64,000 nt of DNA from Streptomyces zagrosensis (GCF_014203645.1 NZ_JACHJL010000002.1:62001-126000); one strand, 5' to 3'; positions 1-9,036 are shown, counted from the first letter of the stretch. The notes: generated from the letters alone by a model not told the origin. Numbers and translations: made by a program.

Positions 1-2
1 CG

Positions 3-278
3 CAACAAGCACAGCAAGCACAGGAGGCGTGGAAGGCCCACCCAGCGCAACACGACCACCGCGACCAACACGACCACCGTGACCACCGCGACCATCGCGA
101 CCAACACAGCCCGCACGACCAGCACAGCAACCACAGCCCACACGAGCGACAGAGCCAGCCCGACGAGCCCACAGCGGCGGGAAGCGACGGCACCAGCCCC
201 GCCAGCCGCGCCAGGGCCGCTGAGCGGGCCGCTGAGGCCGCCGGGGCGAAGCAGGGCGAAGGTTCCCCCGGGCAGTGA
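3..278 (+). CDS. Possible 3' end of a CDS with a His/Asp/Gln-rich tail
   Basis: Frame 3 is open from the window edge to a TGA at 276-278. It gives about 91 residues: short His-Asp-Arg-Gln repeats, then an Ala/Arg-rich stretch that looks helical. Frame 1 is also open, to a stop at 285, but is almost pure Thr/Ala/Pro, so frame 3 reads more like protein. The 5' end lies outside the window and no domain is visible. The region may instead be non-coding low-complexity DNA, so this is a weak call. Confidence 0.3.
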   Translation, partial: QQAQQAQEAWKAHPAQHDHRDQHDHRDHRDHRDQHSPHDQHSNHSPHERQSQPDEPTAAGSDGTSPASRARAAERAAEAAGAKQGEGSPGQ

Positions 279-627
279 CCAATGACGCTGCGTGCGCCAA
301 GCGTCCAGTGACAGGCTGGAAGCGCCCGAATACGAGGAACGCCTAGCGCACTTGAGGCATAGGCGACAAGTGCGGCGGACTGTGACGGGTGTCACCGAAA
401 GAGTTTCCGCAGCGGAGGAACTTACGCCTCCCCTACACCCTCTCAATTTAATATGTGCAATTGCACTCTGCTGCACAGAGTCGCGAAGAGCTTACGCAGG
501 CGGGTCGGTTCGACCGATATACCACCCCATCCCGCAGCGGCCAAGGCGGCCTCACCGGCCACCAAAGCCCCGTGATACGCGGCGGGGAGGGCTCGCAGCG
601 AGCGGCTTCCGGGGTGGAGCAGGCCAT
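279..627. other. Intergenic region with a small palindrome
   Basis: No convincing gene is seen here. Open frames on both strands are short, lack ribosome binding sites and show no family resemblance. A locally AT-richer patch near 440-470 contains the perfect palindrome GTGCAATTGCAC. This is probably the upstream regulatory region of whatever lies to the left, plus the distal end of the bldC terminator area. Confidence 0.5.
455..466. promoter_or_regulatory. 12-bp perfect palindrome GTGCAATTGCAC
   Basis: A perfect 12-bp dyad inside an AT-richer patch, followed within a few bases by a second short inverted repeat (CTCTG/CAGAG). This is typical of an operator for a dimeric regulator, but the cognate factor cannot be named from sequence. 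Confidence 0.35.
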
Positions 628-665
628 AAAAAAATCGCGCTGGACCCGGCGGAGTCCAGCGCGAT
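628..665 (-). terminator. Rho-independent terminator of bldC
   Basis: A perfect 12-bp stem (634-645 with 654-665) has an 8-base loop. A run of seven A on the plus strand (628-634) becomes a U tract for minus-strand transcription. It lies about 120 bases beyond the bldC stop, which fits its orientation. Confidence 0.9.
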
Positions 666-782
666 CGACGACGCACCCATGTGCTGCGGGCGTGGCGCCT
701 GTTGGGGCAGACGCCAGTCGTGTGGAGCGAAACGGGCGAACACCGGATTGGGGGACCCGGAATTGCCCGGTTATGCGGTTAT

Positions 783-989
783 TCAGACCTCGCTGCGCTG
801 CTGAGGGATGCCCGCCAGAAGTGCACGGACCTCCGCTTCGCGGTAGCGCCGGTGTCCTCCGAGCGTGCGGATGGACGTGAGCTTGCCTGCTTTTGCCCAG
901 CGTGTAACCGTCTTCGGGTCCACGCGGAACATCGTGGCAACCTCAGCCGGGGTCAGCAGCGGCTCGGCATCAGGGGTGCGAGCGGTCAT
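783..989 (-). CDS. bldC: Developmental transcriptional regulator BldC
   Basis: This 68-residue DNA-binding protein is essentially the MerR-type winged-helix domain alone. In Streptomyces BldC holds back the onset of sporulation and binds cooperatively to AT-rich direct repeats (family knowledge). The sequence shows the helix-turn-helix LTPAEVATMFRVDPKTVTRW followed by the TLGGHRRYRE wing, and it matches known BldC almost residue for residue. The ATG at 987-989 is chosen because GAGGAGG sits about 8 bases upstream and gives the canonical 68 residues; a longer in-frame start at 1055 would add an unconserved leader. It is monocistronic, with its own terminator at 628-665. Confidence 0.97.
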   Translation of the reverse strand: MTARTPDAEPLLTPAEVATMFRVDPKTVTRWAKAGKLTSIRTLGGHRRYREAEVRALLAGIPQQRSEV

Positions 990-1545
990 GAGCGGCCTCC
1001 TCGGGAGAACCGAACCATCACGGTTCTTTCCTCTAAATTCTGCACCTTGACCCACGTTGCCCGAAATGGCGGACGCGGGCCGAGTCGGTTATAGGACGAA
1101 CGGCTTGTCCTCGGCACTACAACTACACCATCTGTCCAGCCTCGTCGGCCAAACCGATGGAATTGCGCTCTCAGGTGTTCAACCTCGACGGAAGCCGATG
1201 GACTATGCCATAGCGGGCAGTCACACCACCGTAACGATCAGTCACAACGGGATCAGACTCACCAGACCCACCAAGGAGCGCAATACCGATACTTCCGCCC
1301 TTAGTTGGACGGAAGGAGCCCTTCCCGGACTCCTTGTCCTATTTTGACACGAGGATGGGGGATGGCCGCAAGGCCCGAAGTAAGTGCTTTAGATCACGGT
1401 TGAGGCAATCGCCCGGATCGGGACCTACGTCCCGGTCCGACCAAACCATCGCGCCACCACCCCATGGCCGCGCTCCCAAGCTTCACCCGGCAACGCATCG
1501 CGCGACACCCCGTAACGCCTGTGAACGGCCCCCTGTGACGCTACT
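990..1545. other. bldC upstream region, no gene seen
   Basis: This 556-base stretch lies between bldC and the next minus-strand gene. Short open frames on the plus strand have no family resemblance or ribosome binding site. Scattered AATT motifs (for example near 1035 and 1160) could be targets for BldC itself, since the family binds AATT direct repeats; that is inference. The region presumably holds the bldC promoter and untranslated leader. Confidence 0.5.
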
Positions 1546-2382
1546 TCAGCTCGACCGCTGCCGATCACGCACGGCGGTCCAGCGGTCCGTGAGCCGCTCG
1601 TACGCCACTCCGGCCCTTGCCCCATCGCCCGCCCGCAGCGCCGCGAGCCCCTCCGCGACGTCCGCCGCGGAATGGTCCTCGTCCAACTCGCCCTCGGGCA
1701 CCGCGTGCACCAGACCGCCGTAGTCCAACTCGACCATTGAACGCGGATGGAACTCCTCAAGCCATCGCCCCACATCCACCAGGCCGTCGATCAAGGGCCC
1801 TTCCTCCAGCGCCTCCTTGAGCGCCTTCAGGCCCCGGGCGACCCGTCGCCTGGCCTCCACCATGGGCGTGCGGTAGCGCATCACCAGGGCGTCCTCGTCC
1901 TTGGTGTACTCCCGCTCCGCATCGGCGAACAGGACGAACCAGCGCACCGGTACGTGCCAGGTCGCGCTGCGAATCCAAGGCCGCGCGTCCGGGTTGCGCT
2001 CCGACCACCGCTCGAAATCAGCCACCGCCTGCCTGCGCACCACCGGCGGCAACGCAGCGTCAAGCAACGAGGCCGGCAGGAGCTGGGAGACCTCTTCCAG
2101 GGCCAGCCAACCGCGCAGCCGCGTGCGCCAAGGGCAGATACACGTGATGCCGTCCACCAACGCCACGAACGCATCGCTGCTCTCGTGCACCGGGACCGGC
2201 ACCGGCGGAACCGGCAACAAATCCGCCAGCGACCGCCGCAGTTCATCCTGAGCGCTGGGGGTGCGCTCGCGCCGCGCGTACTGCGCCCAGTGGCTGCGCT
2301 CCGGCTCAGGGAAAGCGGCGAGCGGCTCGTAAACCCGTAGATACGAGGCATACGGGACAATCACCGAAGACGCCAAGGTCAC
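1546..2382 (-). CDS. Conserved actinobacterial hypothetical protein next to vdh
   Basis: This is a 278-residue soluble protein with no recognised catalytic motif, no signal peptide and no membrane segment. It has a Tyr/Arg/Trp-rich N-terminal half and a long Arg/Glu-rich helical section around residues 160-240. The GTG start at 2382 is supported by AAGGGAG about 8 bases upstream. I recall an equivalent gene between bldC and vdh in other Streptomyces, which supports a real, conserved gene. It is divergent from vdh, so the 216 bases between them must hold both promoters. Function is unknown. Confidence 0.8.
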   Translation of the reverse strand: MTLASSVIVPYASYLRVYEPLAAFPEPERSHWAQYARRERTPSAQDELRRSLADLLPVPPVPVPVHESSDAFVALVDGITCICPWRTRLRGWLALEEVSQLLPASLLDAALPPVVRRQAVADFERWSERNPDARPWIRSATWHVPVRWFVLFADAEREYTKDEDALVMRYRTPMVEARRRVARGLKALKEALEEGPLIDGLVDVGRWLEEFHPRSMVELDYGGLVHAVPEGELDEDHSAADVAEGLAALRAGDGARAGVAYERLTDRWTAVRDRQRSS

Positions 2383-2598
2383 GCCCGCTCCCTTAAGCCA
2401 GAGTTTGTCGCAACGTCCGACGCCAGGAGGCGCCTACCGAGCCTCCCGGCCGCTCGCATCGTCCCACGCCGATCCGCTCTCGGTGCGTGATCCTCCGCAC
2501 TGTGCCCAACGCCTGGGGCCGCAGGTCTTACGCTCTTTGCCAACCGGCCCTCCCCCACCCCCCGGAGGGCACCCACCGCGACATATGGAGTCACCACC

Positions 2599-3732
2599 GT
2601 GACTGACGTACGTCCTACCGTCAGCGTTGACGGCCCGGCCGTGAGCCATGCGGGCAACCCGCTCTCCGTGCTCTTCCAGTCGGATCAGGGCGGCCACGAG
2701 CAAGTCGTGCTCTGCCAAGACCGCGAGTCCGGCCTCAAGGCCGTCATCGCCCTTCACTCCACCGCCCTCGGCCCGGCCCTCGGCGGCACCCGATTCCACG
2801 CCTACGCCTCCGATGAGGAAGCCGTCCTGGACGCGCTCAACCTCGCCCGCGGCATGTCGTACAAGAACGCCCTCGCCGGGCTCGACCACGGCGGCGGCAA
2901 GGCCGTGATCATCGGCGATCCGGCCAGCACCGAACAGGGCGGCATCAAGAGCGAAGAGCTGCTGCTCGCCTACGGACGTTTCGTCGCCTCGCTCGGCGGT
3001 CGCTACGTCACCGCCTGTGACGTCGGTACCTATGTGGCCGACATGGATGTGGTGGCCCGCGAAAACCGCTGGACCACCGGCCGCTCCCCCGAGAACGGTG
3101 GCGCCGGTGACTCCTCCGTCCTCACCGCCTTCGGCGTCTTCCAGGGCATGCGGGCCTCGGCCCAACACCTGTGGGGCACGCCCACGCTGCGGGGCCGCAG
3201 AGTCGGCGTCGCCGGCGTCGGCAAGGTCGGCCACCACCTGGTCGCACACCTGGTCGAAGACGGCGCGGATGTGGTGATCACCGATGTACGCAGCGAGTCC
3301 ATCGACCGCGTACGTACGACATATCCGCAGGTCACGGTCGCCGACAGCACCAGTGCGCTGATCACGGGCGAACTGGATGTCTACGCTCCGTGCGCGCTCG
3401 GCGGCGCGCTGGATGACGTCAGCGTGCCAGCCCTGACCGCCAAGGTGGTCTGCGGCGCGGCCAACAACCAGCTCGCCCACCCCGGCGTCGAGAAGGACCT
3501 CGCCGACCGCGGCGTGCTGTACGCCCCGGACTACGTGGTCAACGCCGGTGGCGTGATCCAGGTCGCCGATGAGCTGCACGGTTTCGACTTCGACCGGGCC
3601 AAGGCCAAGGCAACCAAGATCTACGACACCACGCTGGCCATATTCGACCGTGCGCAGTCCGAGGGCATCCCACCCGCCGAGGCGGCCGACCGCATCGCCG
3701 AGCAGCGCATGGCCGAGGCACGGGGCCACTAA
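2599..3732 (+). CDS. vdh: Valine (Leu/Phe/Val) dehydrogenase
   Basis: This NAD-dependent oxidative deaminase of branched-chain amino acids supplies 2-oxo acids for acyl-CoA starter units in Streptomyces (family knowledge). In its 377 residues the substrate-binding and catalytic lysines lie in MSYKN (K89) and GGGK (K101), with the dehydrogenase ACDVGT motif near 139-144. A Rossmann GVAGVGKVG motif at about 203-211 binds NAD. The GTG start at 2599 follows GGAG; an ATG eight bases into that leader is closed at once by a stop. It is transcribed alone, divergent from the gene to its left. Length matches the family (about 360-370) apart from a short N-terminal extension. Confidence 0.95.
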   Translation: MTDVRPTVSVDGPAVSHAGNPLSVLFQSDQGGHEQVVLCQDRESGLKAVIALHSTALGPALGGTRFHAYASDEEAVLDALNLARGMSYKNALAGLDHGGGKAVIIGDPASTEQGGIKSEELLLAYGRFVASLGGRYVTACDVGTYVADMDVVARENRWTTGRSPENGGAGDSSVLTAFGVFQGMRASAQHLWGTPTLRGRRVGVAGVGKVGHHLVAHLVEDGADVVITDVRSESIDRVRTTYPQVTVADSTSALITGELDVYAPCALGGALDDVSVPALTAKVVCGAANNQLAHPGVEKDLADRGVLYAPDYVVNAGGVIQVADELHGFDFDRAKAKATKIYDTTLAIFDRAQSEGIPPAEAADRIAEQRMAEARGH

Positions 3733-4271
3733 CGGGCCAGCGCAGCCCAGTGCGGGCTGCGTCACCCACTACGAGCTACGTCGCTCACTACGGGCTGCGC
3801 CGCTCACTAACGGGCTGCGTCGCCCACTACGGGCTAGCGCCCTCCTAAGCGGAATCGAAGGCGAGAGCGCCGGCCAGGCATCGTTCAGCCGTGGCCCAGC
3901 CGTGGCCCAGCGTTGAGCCGACCGCCATCCGGGGGTCACTCGATCGCCGCCGATCGGTTATCTGACCGCCGTTCCAGGAAGCCCCTGGCACGCTTTTGGC
4001 ACCCCCCGGCGGGCCACGAGGGAGAGATCGCTCACGGCCCGCCGGCGGGTCGCCGCTCAAGAAGCGTTAAAATCGCTGCTGACCAGCGAGGACGGGGCGC
4101 CTCGCGGGTCCTGCCGAGTGGCACGTGCCGTGGGCGACGTACCGTATGGCCAGAGAAGCAGGTACCGTTGAAGCCCTACGGACCGGTCTCTCCGTCGAGA
4201 GTCCGCTCCGACTCATGAACGCGTGTCAAGACTCTGGGGCCGTCGAGCCCCGTCACCGAGGGGGTCGAGCC
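3733..4271. other. Intergenic region after vdh, repeat-bearing
   Basis: No gene is seen. The first 100 bases carry a 19-bp tandem repeat (separate entry). The rest has no supported frame and presumably includes the promoter of the DUF3073 gene. Confidence 0.5.
3753..3838. repeat. 19-bp tandem repeat, about 4 copies
   Basis: Units of the form CGGGCTGCGTCGCTCACTA start at 3753, 3772, 3791 and 3811, the third one base longer, and a partial fifth unit starts at 3830. They begin about 20 bases after the vdh stop codon. The copies differ at 2-4 positions. Confidence 0.8.
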
Positions 4272-4523
4272 ATGGGGCGCGGCCGGGCCAAGGCCAAGCA
4301 GACAAAGGTCGCCCGCCAGCTGAAGTACAACAGCGGTGGGACGGATCTCTCACGTCTGGCCAGCGAGCTGGGCGCATCGACGACAAAGCAGCCGCCAAAC
4401 AGCGAGCCGCTCGACGATGAGCAAGAAGAAGACGACGATCCGTACGCGGAGTACGCGGATCGTTACAACGACGAGGGCGAGGAAGAGCCATCTGACTCTT
4501 CTGCGTACCGCCGTCGCGCTTGA
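4272..4523 (+). CDS. DUF3073 family small acidic protein
   Basis: This 83-residue protein has the invariant DUF3073 start MGRGRAKAKQTKVARQLKY, then a conserved TDLSRLASELG segment, and ends in an acidic tail (EQEEDDDPYAEYADRY). Its function is unknown; it is near-universal in Streptomyces and usually sits beside purM. The ATG at 4272 is preceded by GAGGGGG. An upstream in-frame ATG at 4125 would add a segment foreign to the family. It converges on purM, with a shared terminator hairpin at 4574-4603. Confidence 0.92.
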   Translation: MGRGRAKAKQTKVARQLKYNSGGTDLSRLASELGASTTKQPPNSEPLDDEQEEDDDPYAEYADRYNDEGEEEPSDSSAYRRRA

Positions 4524-4573
4524 CGTTCCGCGTCCATGGCACGGCGTCTACAGCGTTCACAACAGCACCACTG

Positions 4574-4603
4574 ACCCGGTCCAGGGCTCGCCCCGGACCG
4601 GGT
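4574..4603. terminator. Bidirectional terminator between the DUF3073 gene and purM
   Basis: A perfect 9-bp GC-rich stem (ACCCGGTCC at 4574-4582 with 4595-4603) sits between two convergent genes, 12 bases from the purM stop. Confidence 0.8.
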
Positions 4604-4615
4604 TCTGTGCTGCGC

Positions 4616-5692
4616 TTAGTTCGCGTAGTCACCGGTCAGGGTCACGGCCTCGCGGCGGTCACCACGGTCGGTGATCTCTCCGGCGATCCAGGCATCCACG
4701 CCTCGATCGGCCAGGGTGGTCAGCGCCACGTCCACTGCGTCCTGAGGCACGACTGCGATCATGCCGACCCCCATATTGAGGGTTTTCTCCAGCTCACTAC
4801 GCTCGACAGAGCCGGCCTGCCCGACGACGCCGAATACGGGGTCCGGGGTCCATGACGTGCGGTCGATGCCGGCGTGCAGCCCGTCCGGGATGATCCGGGC
4901 CAGGTTGTTGGCGAGCCCGCCGCCGGTGATGTGCGAGAAGGCGTGCACCTCGGCGGTACGAGTGAGCGCCAGGCAGTCCAGCGAGTAGATCTTGGTGGGC
5001 TCCAGCAGCTCCTCGCCCAGGGTGCGGCCGAACTCCGCCACCTCCCGGTCCAGCTCCCAGCCGGCTCGGTCGAAGAGCACATGCCGCACCAGCGAGTACC
5101 CGTTCGAGTGAAGTCCAGAGGACCCCATGGCGATGGCGACGTCTCCGGTACGAATTCGCTCGGCACCAAGCAACTGGTCGGCCTCCACCACGCCGGTGCC
5201 CGCGCCCGCCACATCGAAATCGTCCGGACCCAGCAGGCCCGGGTGCTCGGCGGTCTCGCCACCGACCAGGGCGCAACCCGCGAGCACACAGCCCTCGGCG
5301 ATGCCCTTGACGATCGCGGCGACCCGCTCCGGGTGCACCTTGCCGACGCAGATGTAGTCGGTCATAAACAGCGGCTCGGCGCCGCATACCACCAGGTCGT
5401 CCACCACCATGCCGACCAGGTCATGGCCGATGGTGTCGTAAACGCCTAGGCGACGGGCGATGTCCACCTTGGTGCCGACGCCATCGGTGGCCGAGGCGAG
5501 CAGCGGACGCTCGTAGCGCTTGAGGACGGAGGCATCGAAGAGCCCGGCGAAACCGCCGAGGCCGCCAACGACCTCCGGCCGGGTGGCCTTCTTCACCCAC
5601 TTCTTCATCAGCTCGACGGCGCGGTCGCCCGCTTCGATGTCAACGCCCGCGGCGGCGTAACTGGCGCCGCCGCCGGGAACTGTCTCAGGCAT
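4616..5692 (-). CDS. purM: Phosphoribosylformylglycinamidine cyclo-ligase (AIR synthetase)
   Basis: This enzyme converts FGAM plus ATP to AIR in purine synthesis. It has 358 residues, the usual length. The N-terminal SYAAAGVDI (11-19) and the ATDGVGTK motif (68-75) of the PurM/PurL ATP-binding superfamily are present, followed by the DLVVCGAEPLFMTDYI and MGSSGLHSNGYS segments. The start is the ATG at 5692. It lies 59 bases downstream of purF on the same strand, so the two are probably co-transcribed as purFM. Confidence 0.97.
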   Translation of the reverse strand: MPETVPGGGASYAAAGVDIEAGDRAVELMKKWVKKATRPEVVGGLGGFAGLFDASVLKRYERPLLASATDGVGTKVDIARRLGVYDTIGHDLVGMVVDDLVVCGAEPLFMTDYICVGKVHPERVAAIVKGIAEGCVLAGCALVGGETAEHPGLLGPDDFDVAGAGTGVVEADQLLGAERIRTGDVAIAMGSSGLHSNGYSLVRHVLFDRAGWELDREVAEFGRTLGEELLEPTKIYSLDCLALTRTAEVHAFSHITGGGLANNLARIIPDGLHAGIDRTSWTPDPVFGVVGQAGSVERSELEKTLNMGVGMIAVVPQDAVDVALTTLADRGVDAWIAGEITDRGDRREAVTLTGDYAN

Positions 5693-5751
5693 GGCTTAAG
5701 AACCTTCGGATCGTGATGAATCAGATCGTGATGAAGAGGACGAGATACGGA

Positions 5752-7317
5752 TTACGGGCGCCGGAGCGCGTCGGCCCCGCCCACACCCGCGGTCAGCGTC
5801 TCGACACCGTCCGCATCGGGCTTGACCGCCCCGGCCGTCTCCGACTCCAGGAGGTGCTTGCCCAGCAGCTCCGGGTCGGGCAGGTCCATCGGGTACTCGC
5901 CGTCGAAGCAGGCACGGCACAGCTTCGACTTCTCGATCGTGGTCGCCTCGATCATCCCGTCGATGGAGATGTACGAGAGCGAATCCGCGCCCAGCGACTT
6001 GCCGATCTCCTCGACGGAGAGCCCGTTGGCGATCAGCTCGGCGCGGGTCGCGAAGTCAATACCGAAGAAGCACGGCCACTTGATGGGCGGCGAGGAGATG
6101 CGGATATGCACCTCGGCGGCCCCGGCCTCGCGGAGCATCCGAACCAACGCGCGCTGAGTGTTGCCGCGGACGATCGAATCGTCCACCACCACCAGGCGCT
6201 TGCCCCGGATGACCTCCTTGAGTGGGTTGAGCTTGAGCCGGATACCGAGCTGCCTGATGGTCTGGCTCGGCTGGATGAACGTACGGCCCACATAGCTGTT
6301 CTTCACCAGCCCGGACCCGTACGGAATGCCACTGGCCTCCGCGTAGCCCACGGCGGCAGGGGTGCCCGACTCGGGCGTCGGTATCACCAGGTCGGCGTCG
6401 GCAGGCGCCTCGGCGGCCAGCTTGCGACCCATCTCGACCCGGGACAGGTAGACGTTACGGCCCGCGATATCGGTATCGGGGCGGGCGAGGTAGACGTACT
6501 CAAAGACGCAGCCCTTGGGCCTGGCCTCGGCGAACCGCGAGGCACGCAGACCGTCCTCGTCGATGGCGATCATCTCGCCCGGCTCAATTTCACGGACAAA
6601 GCTCGCGCCACAGATATCAAGCGCGGCACTCTCGGAGGCCACCACCCAGCCGCGCTCCAACCGGCCGAGCACCAGCGGGCGGATGCCCTGCGGGTCACGC
6701 GCCGCATACAGCGTGTGCTCGTCCATGAAGACCAGACTGAAGGCGCCCTGCACCCGCGGCAGCACGCTCTGCGCGGCAGCCTCGATGGTCAGCGGCTTGC
6801 CGTCCTCATCAACCTGCCCCGCGAGCAGCGCGGTGACCAGATCGGTGTCATTGGTCGCGGCCACCTGAGTGGCCCGCCCCCCGGTCCGGGGCAGCGCAGC
6901 AACCATTTCCGCCAGCTCGGCGGTGTTGACCAGGTTCCCGTTGTGACCGAGCGCGATCGAGCCGTGAGCCGTAGCCCGGAAGGTCGGCTGCGCGTTCTCC
7001 CACACCGAGGCACCGGTGGTGGAGTAGCGGGCATGACCTACGGCGATATGACCGCGGAGGGAGCCGAGGGAAGTTTCATCGAAGACCTGAGAGACCAGGC
7101 CCATGTCCTTGAAGACGAGGATTTGGGAACCGTTGCTCACTGCAATGCCCGCGGACTCCTGTCCACGGTGCTGCAGCGCGTACAGCCCAAAATAGGTGAG
7201 TTTGGCGACCTCTTCGCCCGGAGCCCAGACACCGAAGACGCCACAAGCGTCCTGGGGGCCCTTCTCACCGGGAAGGAGATCGTGGCTGAGTCGTCCGTCA
7301 CCACGCACAAACACCAC
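5752..7317 (-). CDS. purF: Amidophosphoribosyltransferase
   Basis: This is the committed step of purine synthesis: glutamine plus PRPP gives phosphoribosylamine. In its 521 residues a short propeptide precedes the nucleophile Cys25 in DACGVFG, and the PRPP-binding VVVDDSIVRGNT motif lies in the C-terminal half. Cysteines in LDICGAS, KWPCFFG and LCRACFDGEYP match the [4Fe-4S] ligands of the Bacillus subtilis type. The frame opens at GTG 7317; a start a few codons later is also possible because Streptomyces homologues are slightly shorter at the N terminus. It leads the purFM unit. Confidence 0.96.
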   Translation of the reverse strand: MVFVRGDGRLSHDLLPGEKGPQDACGVFGVWAPGEEVAKLTYFGLYALQHRGQESAGIAVSNGSQILVFKDMGLVSQVFDETSLGSLRGHIAVGHARYSTTGASVWENAQPTFRATAHGSIALGHNGNLVNTAELAEMVAALPRTGGRATQVAATNDTDLVTALLAGQVDEDGKPLTIEAAAQSVLPRVQGAFSLVFMDEHTLYAARDPQGIRPLVLGRLERGWVVASESAALDICGASFVREIEPGEMIAIDEDGLRASRFAEARPKGCVFEYVYLARPDTDIAGRNVYLSRVEMGRKLAAEAPADADLVIPTPESGTPAAVGYAEASGIPYGSGLVKNSYVGRTFIQPSQTIRQLGIRLKLNPLKEVIRGKRLVVVDDSIVRGNTQRALVRMLREAGAAEVHIRISSPPIKWPCFFGIDFATRAELIANGLSVEEIGKSLGADSLSYISIDGMIEATTIEKSKLCRACFDGEYPMDLPDPELLGKHLLESETAGAVKPDADGVETLTAGVGGADALRRP

Positions 7318-7859
7318 TGTACCCGGGTAGTGGAGTCATACGTTCGGTCTACCCCGGCAGCAAGCTGTCACTCTCCGTGACCATTTCCGGTTCGAGCTGG
7401 CGGGATCGGGCTCAGATCGGGCTCCCACACGGGGTGGACAGCGTGGTGGTGGGGTGGTGGCTCGTTTGTTTCTTCCCCGCCTGGGGTCTCAGATGAGATC
7501 AGGGACACATTGCGGGTGGGGGTGGGTGGGGGCGTTTTTGGTGGGGGTGGGGGTGTGGTTCCGGGGGCGGGGGTGGTGGCCGCTGGGTGCGGCTTGGAGG
7601 TGGTTGTGGCTGGGGGCTTTGGGGAACTGGCGGGGCTGGGGGGCTTCGGGGGCTGGGGGCGTGTTCTGCGGGGTAGCGGTTGCGGCTTGGGGGCTTTGGG
7701 GGTGGCGCCGGTTGCGCCTCGGCGGCTGCGGGGGCTGGGTGGCTTTTGTTGCTGGCCGGGTTGGAGGGCTGGCGGGGCGTACGCACCAGCTCGGATTTCG
7801 GGGGCGGGGTACGGCCCGGCGCCATAGAGTGCCCAGGGTGGTACGTAAACACCGTACGG
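7318..7859. other. purF upstream region and G-rich low-complexity tract
   Basis: The first 100 bases should hold the purFM promoter. From about 7440 to 7800 the plus strand is an extreme G/T-rich tract with many runs of 3-6 G, able to form G-quadruplexes. Frames through it encode only Gly/Trp or Pro-rich text, so I reject genes here. It ends at the leader of CRISPR array 1. Confidence 0.6.
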
Positions 7860-7930
7860 GCGCTATGTCGGAGTTCGCAGAAGTGGGTAAAAACCGGGGT
7901 GCGGCGCGGTAACGTCGCAGGTCGCGAACT
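7860..7930 (+). promoter_or_regulatory. CRISPR leader 1
   Basis: These 71 bases directly precede the first repeat of array 1. They align without gaps to 12420-12490, upstream of array 2, sharing GCGCTATG, GTAAAAACCGG and CGCAGGTC. Conservation of this block only at the repeat boundary is the signature of a CRISPR leader, and it fixes the transcription direction as plus. Confidence 0.85.
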
Positions 7931-8264
7931 GTGGTCCCCGCGCGTGCGGGGGTGGTCCCTCACCGCGGAGGCCCACGTCCCGCTGCGAGTCGTGGTCCCC
8001 GCGCGTGCGGGGGTGGTCCCTTCTCGATCTGCCACTCGCCGTCGAGGCGCCAGTGGTCCCCGCGCGTGCGGGGGTGGTCCCTTCGGCGGTGGCCTGGTCA
8101 CGGCGGGGCTCGCGTGGTCCGAGCGCGTGCGGGGGTGGTCCTTACGACGGCGCCGAGAGTTGCGCCGATTATGAGTGGTCCCCGCGCGTGCGGGGGTGGT
8201 CCTCTGGGACGCCGGTCTCTCCAGTCGCTGAGGCGGTGGTCCCCGCGCGTGCGGGGGTGGTCCG
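7931..8264 (+). CRISPR. CRISPR array 1 (type I-E-like, 6 repeats)
   Basis: Six 29-base repeats start at 7931, 7992, 8053, 8114, 8175 and 8236, an exact 61-base period, so every spacer is 32 bases. The repeat core CCCCGCGCGTGCGGGG forms a hairpin, as expected for Cas6e processing in I-E systems. The fourth repeat has CC changed to GA in the left stem arm. The last base of the repeat varies (C, T or G). No cas genes are in the window. Confidence 0.97.
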
Positions 8265-8287
8265 CGTACGGGCAGTTGGGGGCGGGC

Positions 8288-8309
8288 GCCTGCGCGTGCG
8301 AGGTGGTCG
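8288..8309 (+). repeat. Decayed, truncated distal CRISPR repeat
   Basis: After the sixth repeat, a segment ending CGCGTGCGAGGTGGTCGA matches the 3' half of the repeat with two changes, but it is out of the 61-base register. It looks like the eroded leader-distal end of array 1. Confidence 0.5.
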
Positions 8310-8356
8310 AGAGCTCGCACCCCCGGCTGTTGCGCAAGCCTTCGCGATGCCGCCGG

Positions 8357-8845
8357 TCACTTCCGCCGCTGCGCGCCTTCGGGCCATACGACGTCCACGG
8401 GCGTCCCGGCCTCTCGCGCGGCCAGCACCACATCGGCTGTCCCCCCGCCCTTGCCGCTGGGCGGCGCACCGTCCCACACGGCGATCAAGCGATCGGCTCG
8501 CGCAAGGAGGACAGCGTTCGCTGCCTCGTAGGCCGCCCGGTTGGCCGTCTCGTGCGGCATGACGAGGACTTCGTATGCGGCTTGGCTCAGCCGGTCGAAA
8601 GTCTCCGCATGTTGCAGCTTCACCTTCGCCTGCCGGTAGTCCCGGGACGGGATCACCACGACCAGCCGCCCACCGACCTCCAGCACAGCCTCAGCGAACA
8701 GCGAATCCGCACCGGCCGCGATACAGGAGAGCCCGACGAGATCACCATCACTTCGATAGTGCAGGACATCGCGCAGGGCCGCACGAACGAGGGGAATAGC
8801 GGTATCGGTGAGGTCCATGTGACCGGTCACAGCCAGGATCGTCAT
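8357..8845 (-). CDS. SLOG-domain protein of the CRISPR-bounded cassette
   Basis: This 162-residue soluble protein starts MTILAVTGHMDLTD and has a Rossmann-like GLSCIAAGADSLFAEAV segment, then RLIAVWDGAPPSGKGGGTADVV. The nucleotide-pocket shape and the GKGGT-type motif near residues 132-137 place it in the SLOG/LOG-like superfamily (DprA, lysine-decarboxylase-like). Members are thought to bind nucleotides or NAD-like ligands and recur in conflict systems (family knowledge). The ATG at 8845 has GAGGGAG upstream. It is divergent from the XRE regulator at 9108. The ligand and role here are unknown; the superfamily call is by motif reading only. Confidence 0.7.
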   Translation of the reverse strand: MTILAVTGHMDLTDTAIPLVRAALRDVLHYRSDGDLVGLSCIAAGADSLFAEAVLEVGGRLVVVIPSRDYRQAKVKLQHAETFDRLSQAAYEVLVMPHETANRAAYEAANAVLLARADRLIAVWDGAPPSGKGGGTADVVLAAREAGTPVDVVWPEGAQRRK

Positions 8846-9036
8846 GAGCGCTCCCTCAGCTCGACAGCAGGTCGCGGATCTTATCGCGCACTTCACGTAC
8901 GGGCTGAGAGACCGCCTTTCCTACCGTGTAGGGGTACAGCACGCTCAGACTGGGGGCGGGCGGCTGGCCCGCGTTTGATCGTCGCCTTGGTTGGCGCACT
9001 TGACTGCCAAGTCCCCGCCCCCTCCCGCGTATTGCG

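Noticed and set aside
5713..7380. 555-residue plus-strand frame opposite purF
   Set aside because: Antisense shadow of purF caused by GC-biased codons; no family resemblance.
7499..8320. Long minus-strand frame of 273 residues across CRISPR array 1
   Set aside because: It consists of antisense repeat text (HARGP, PARAGTT-like words) and a Pro-rich reading of the G tract; it has no ribosome binding site and no family.
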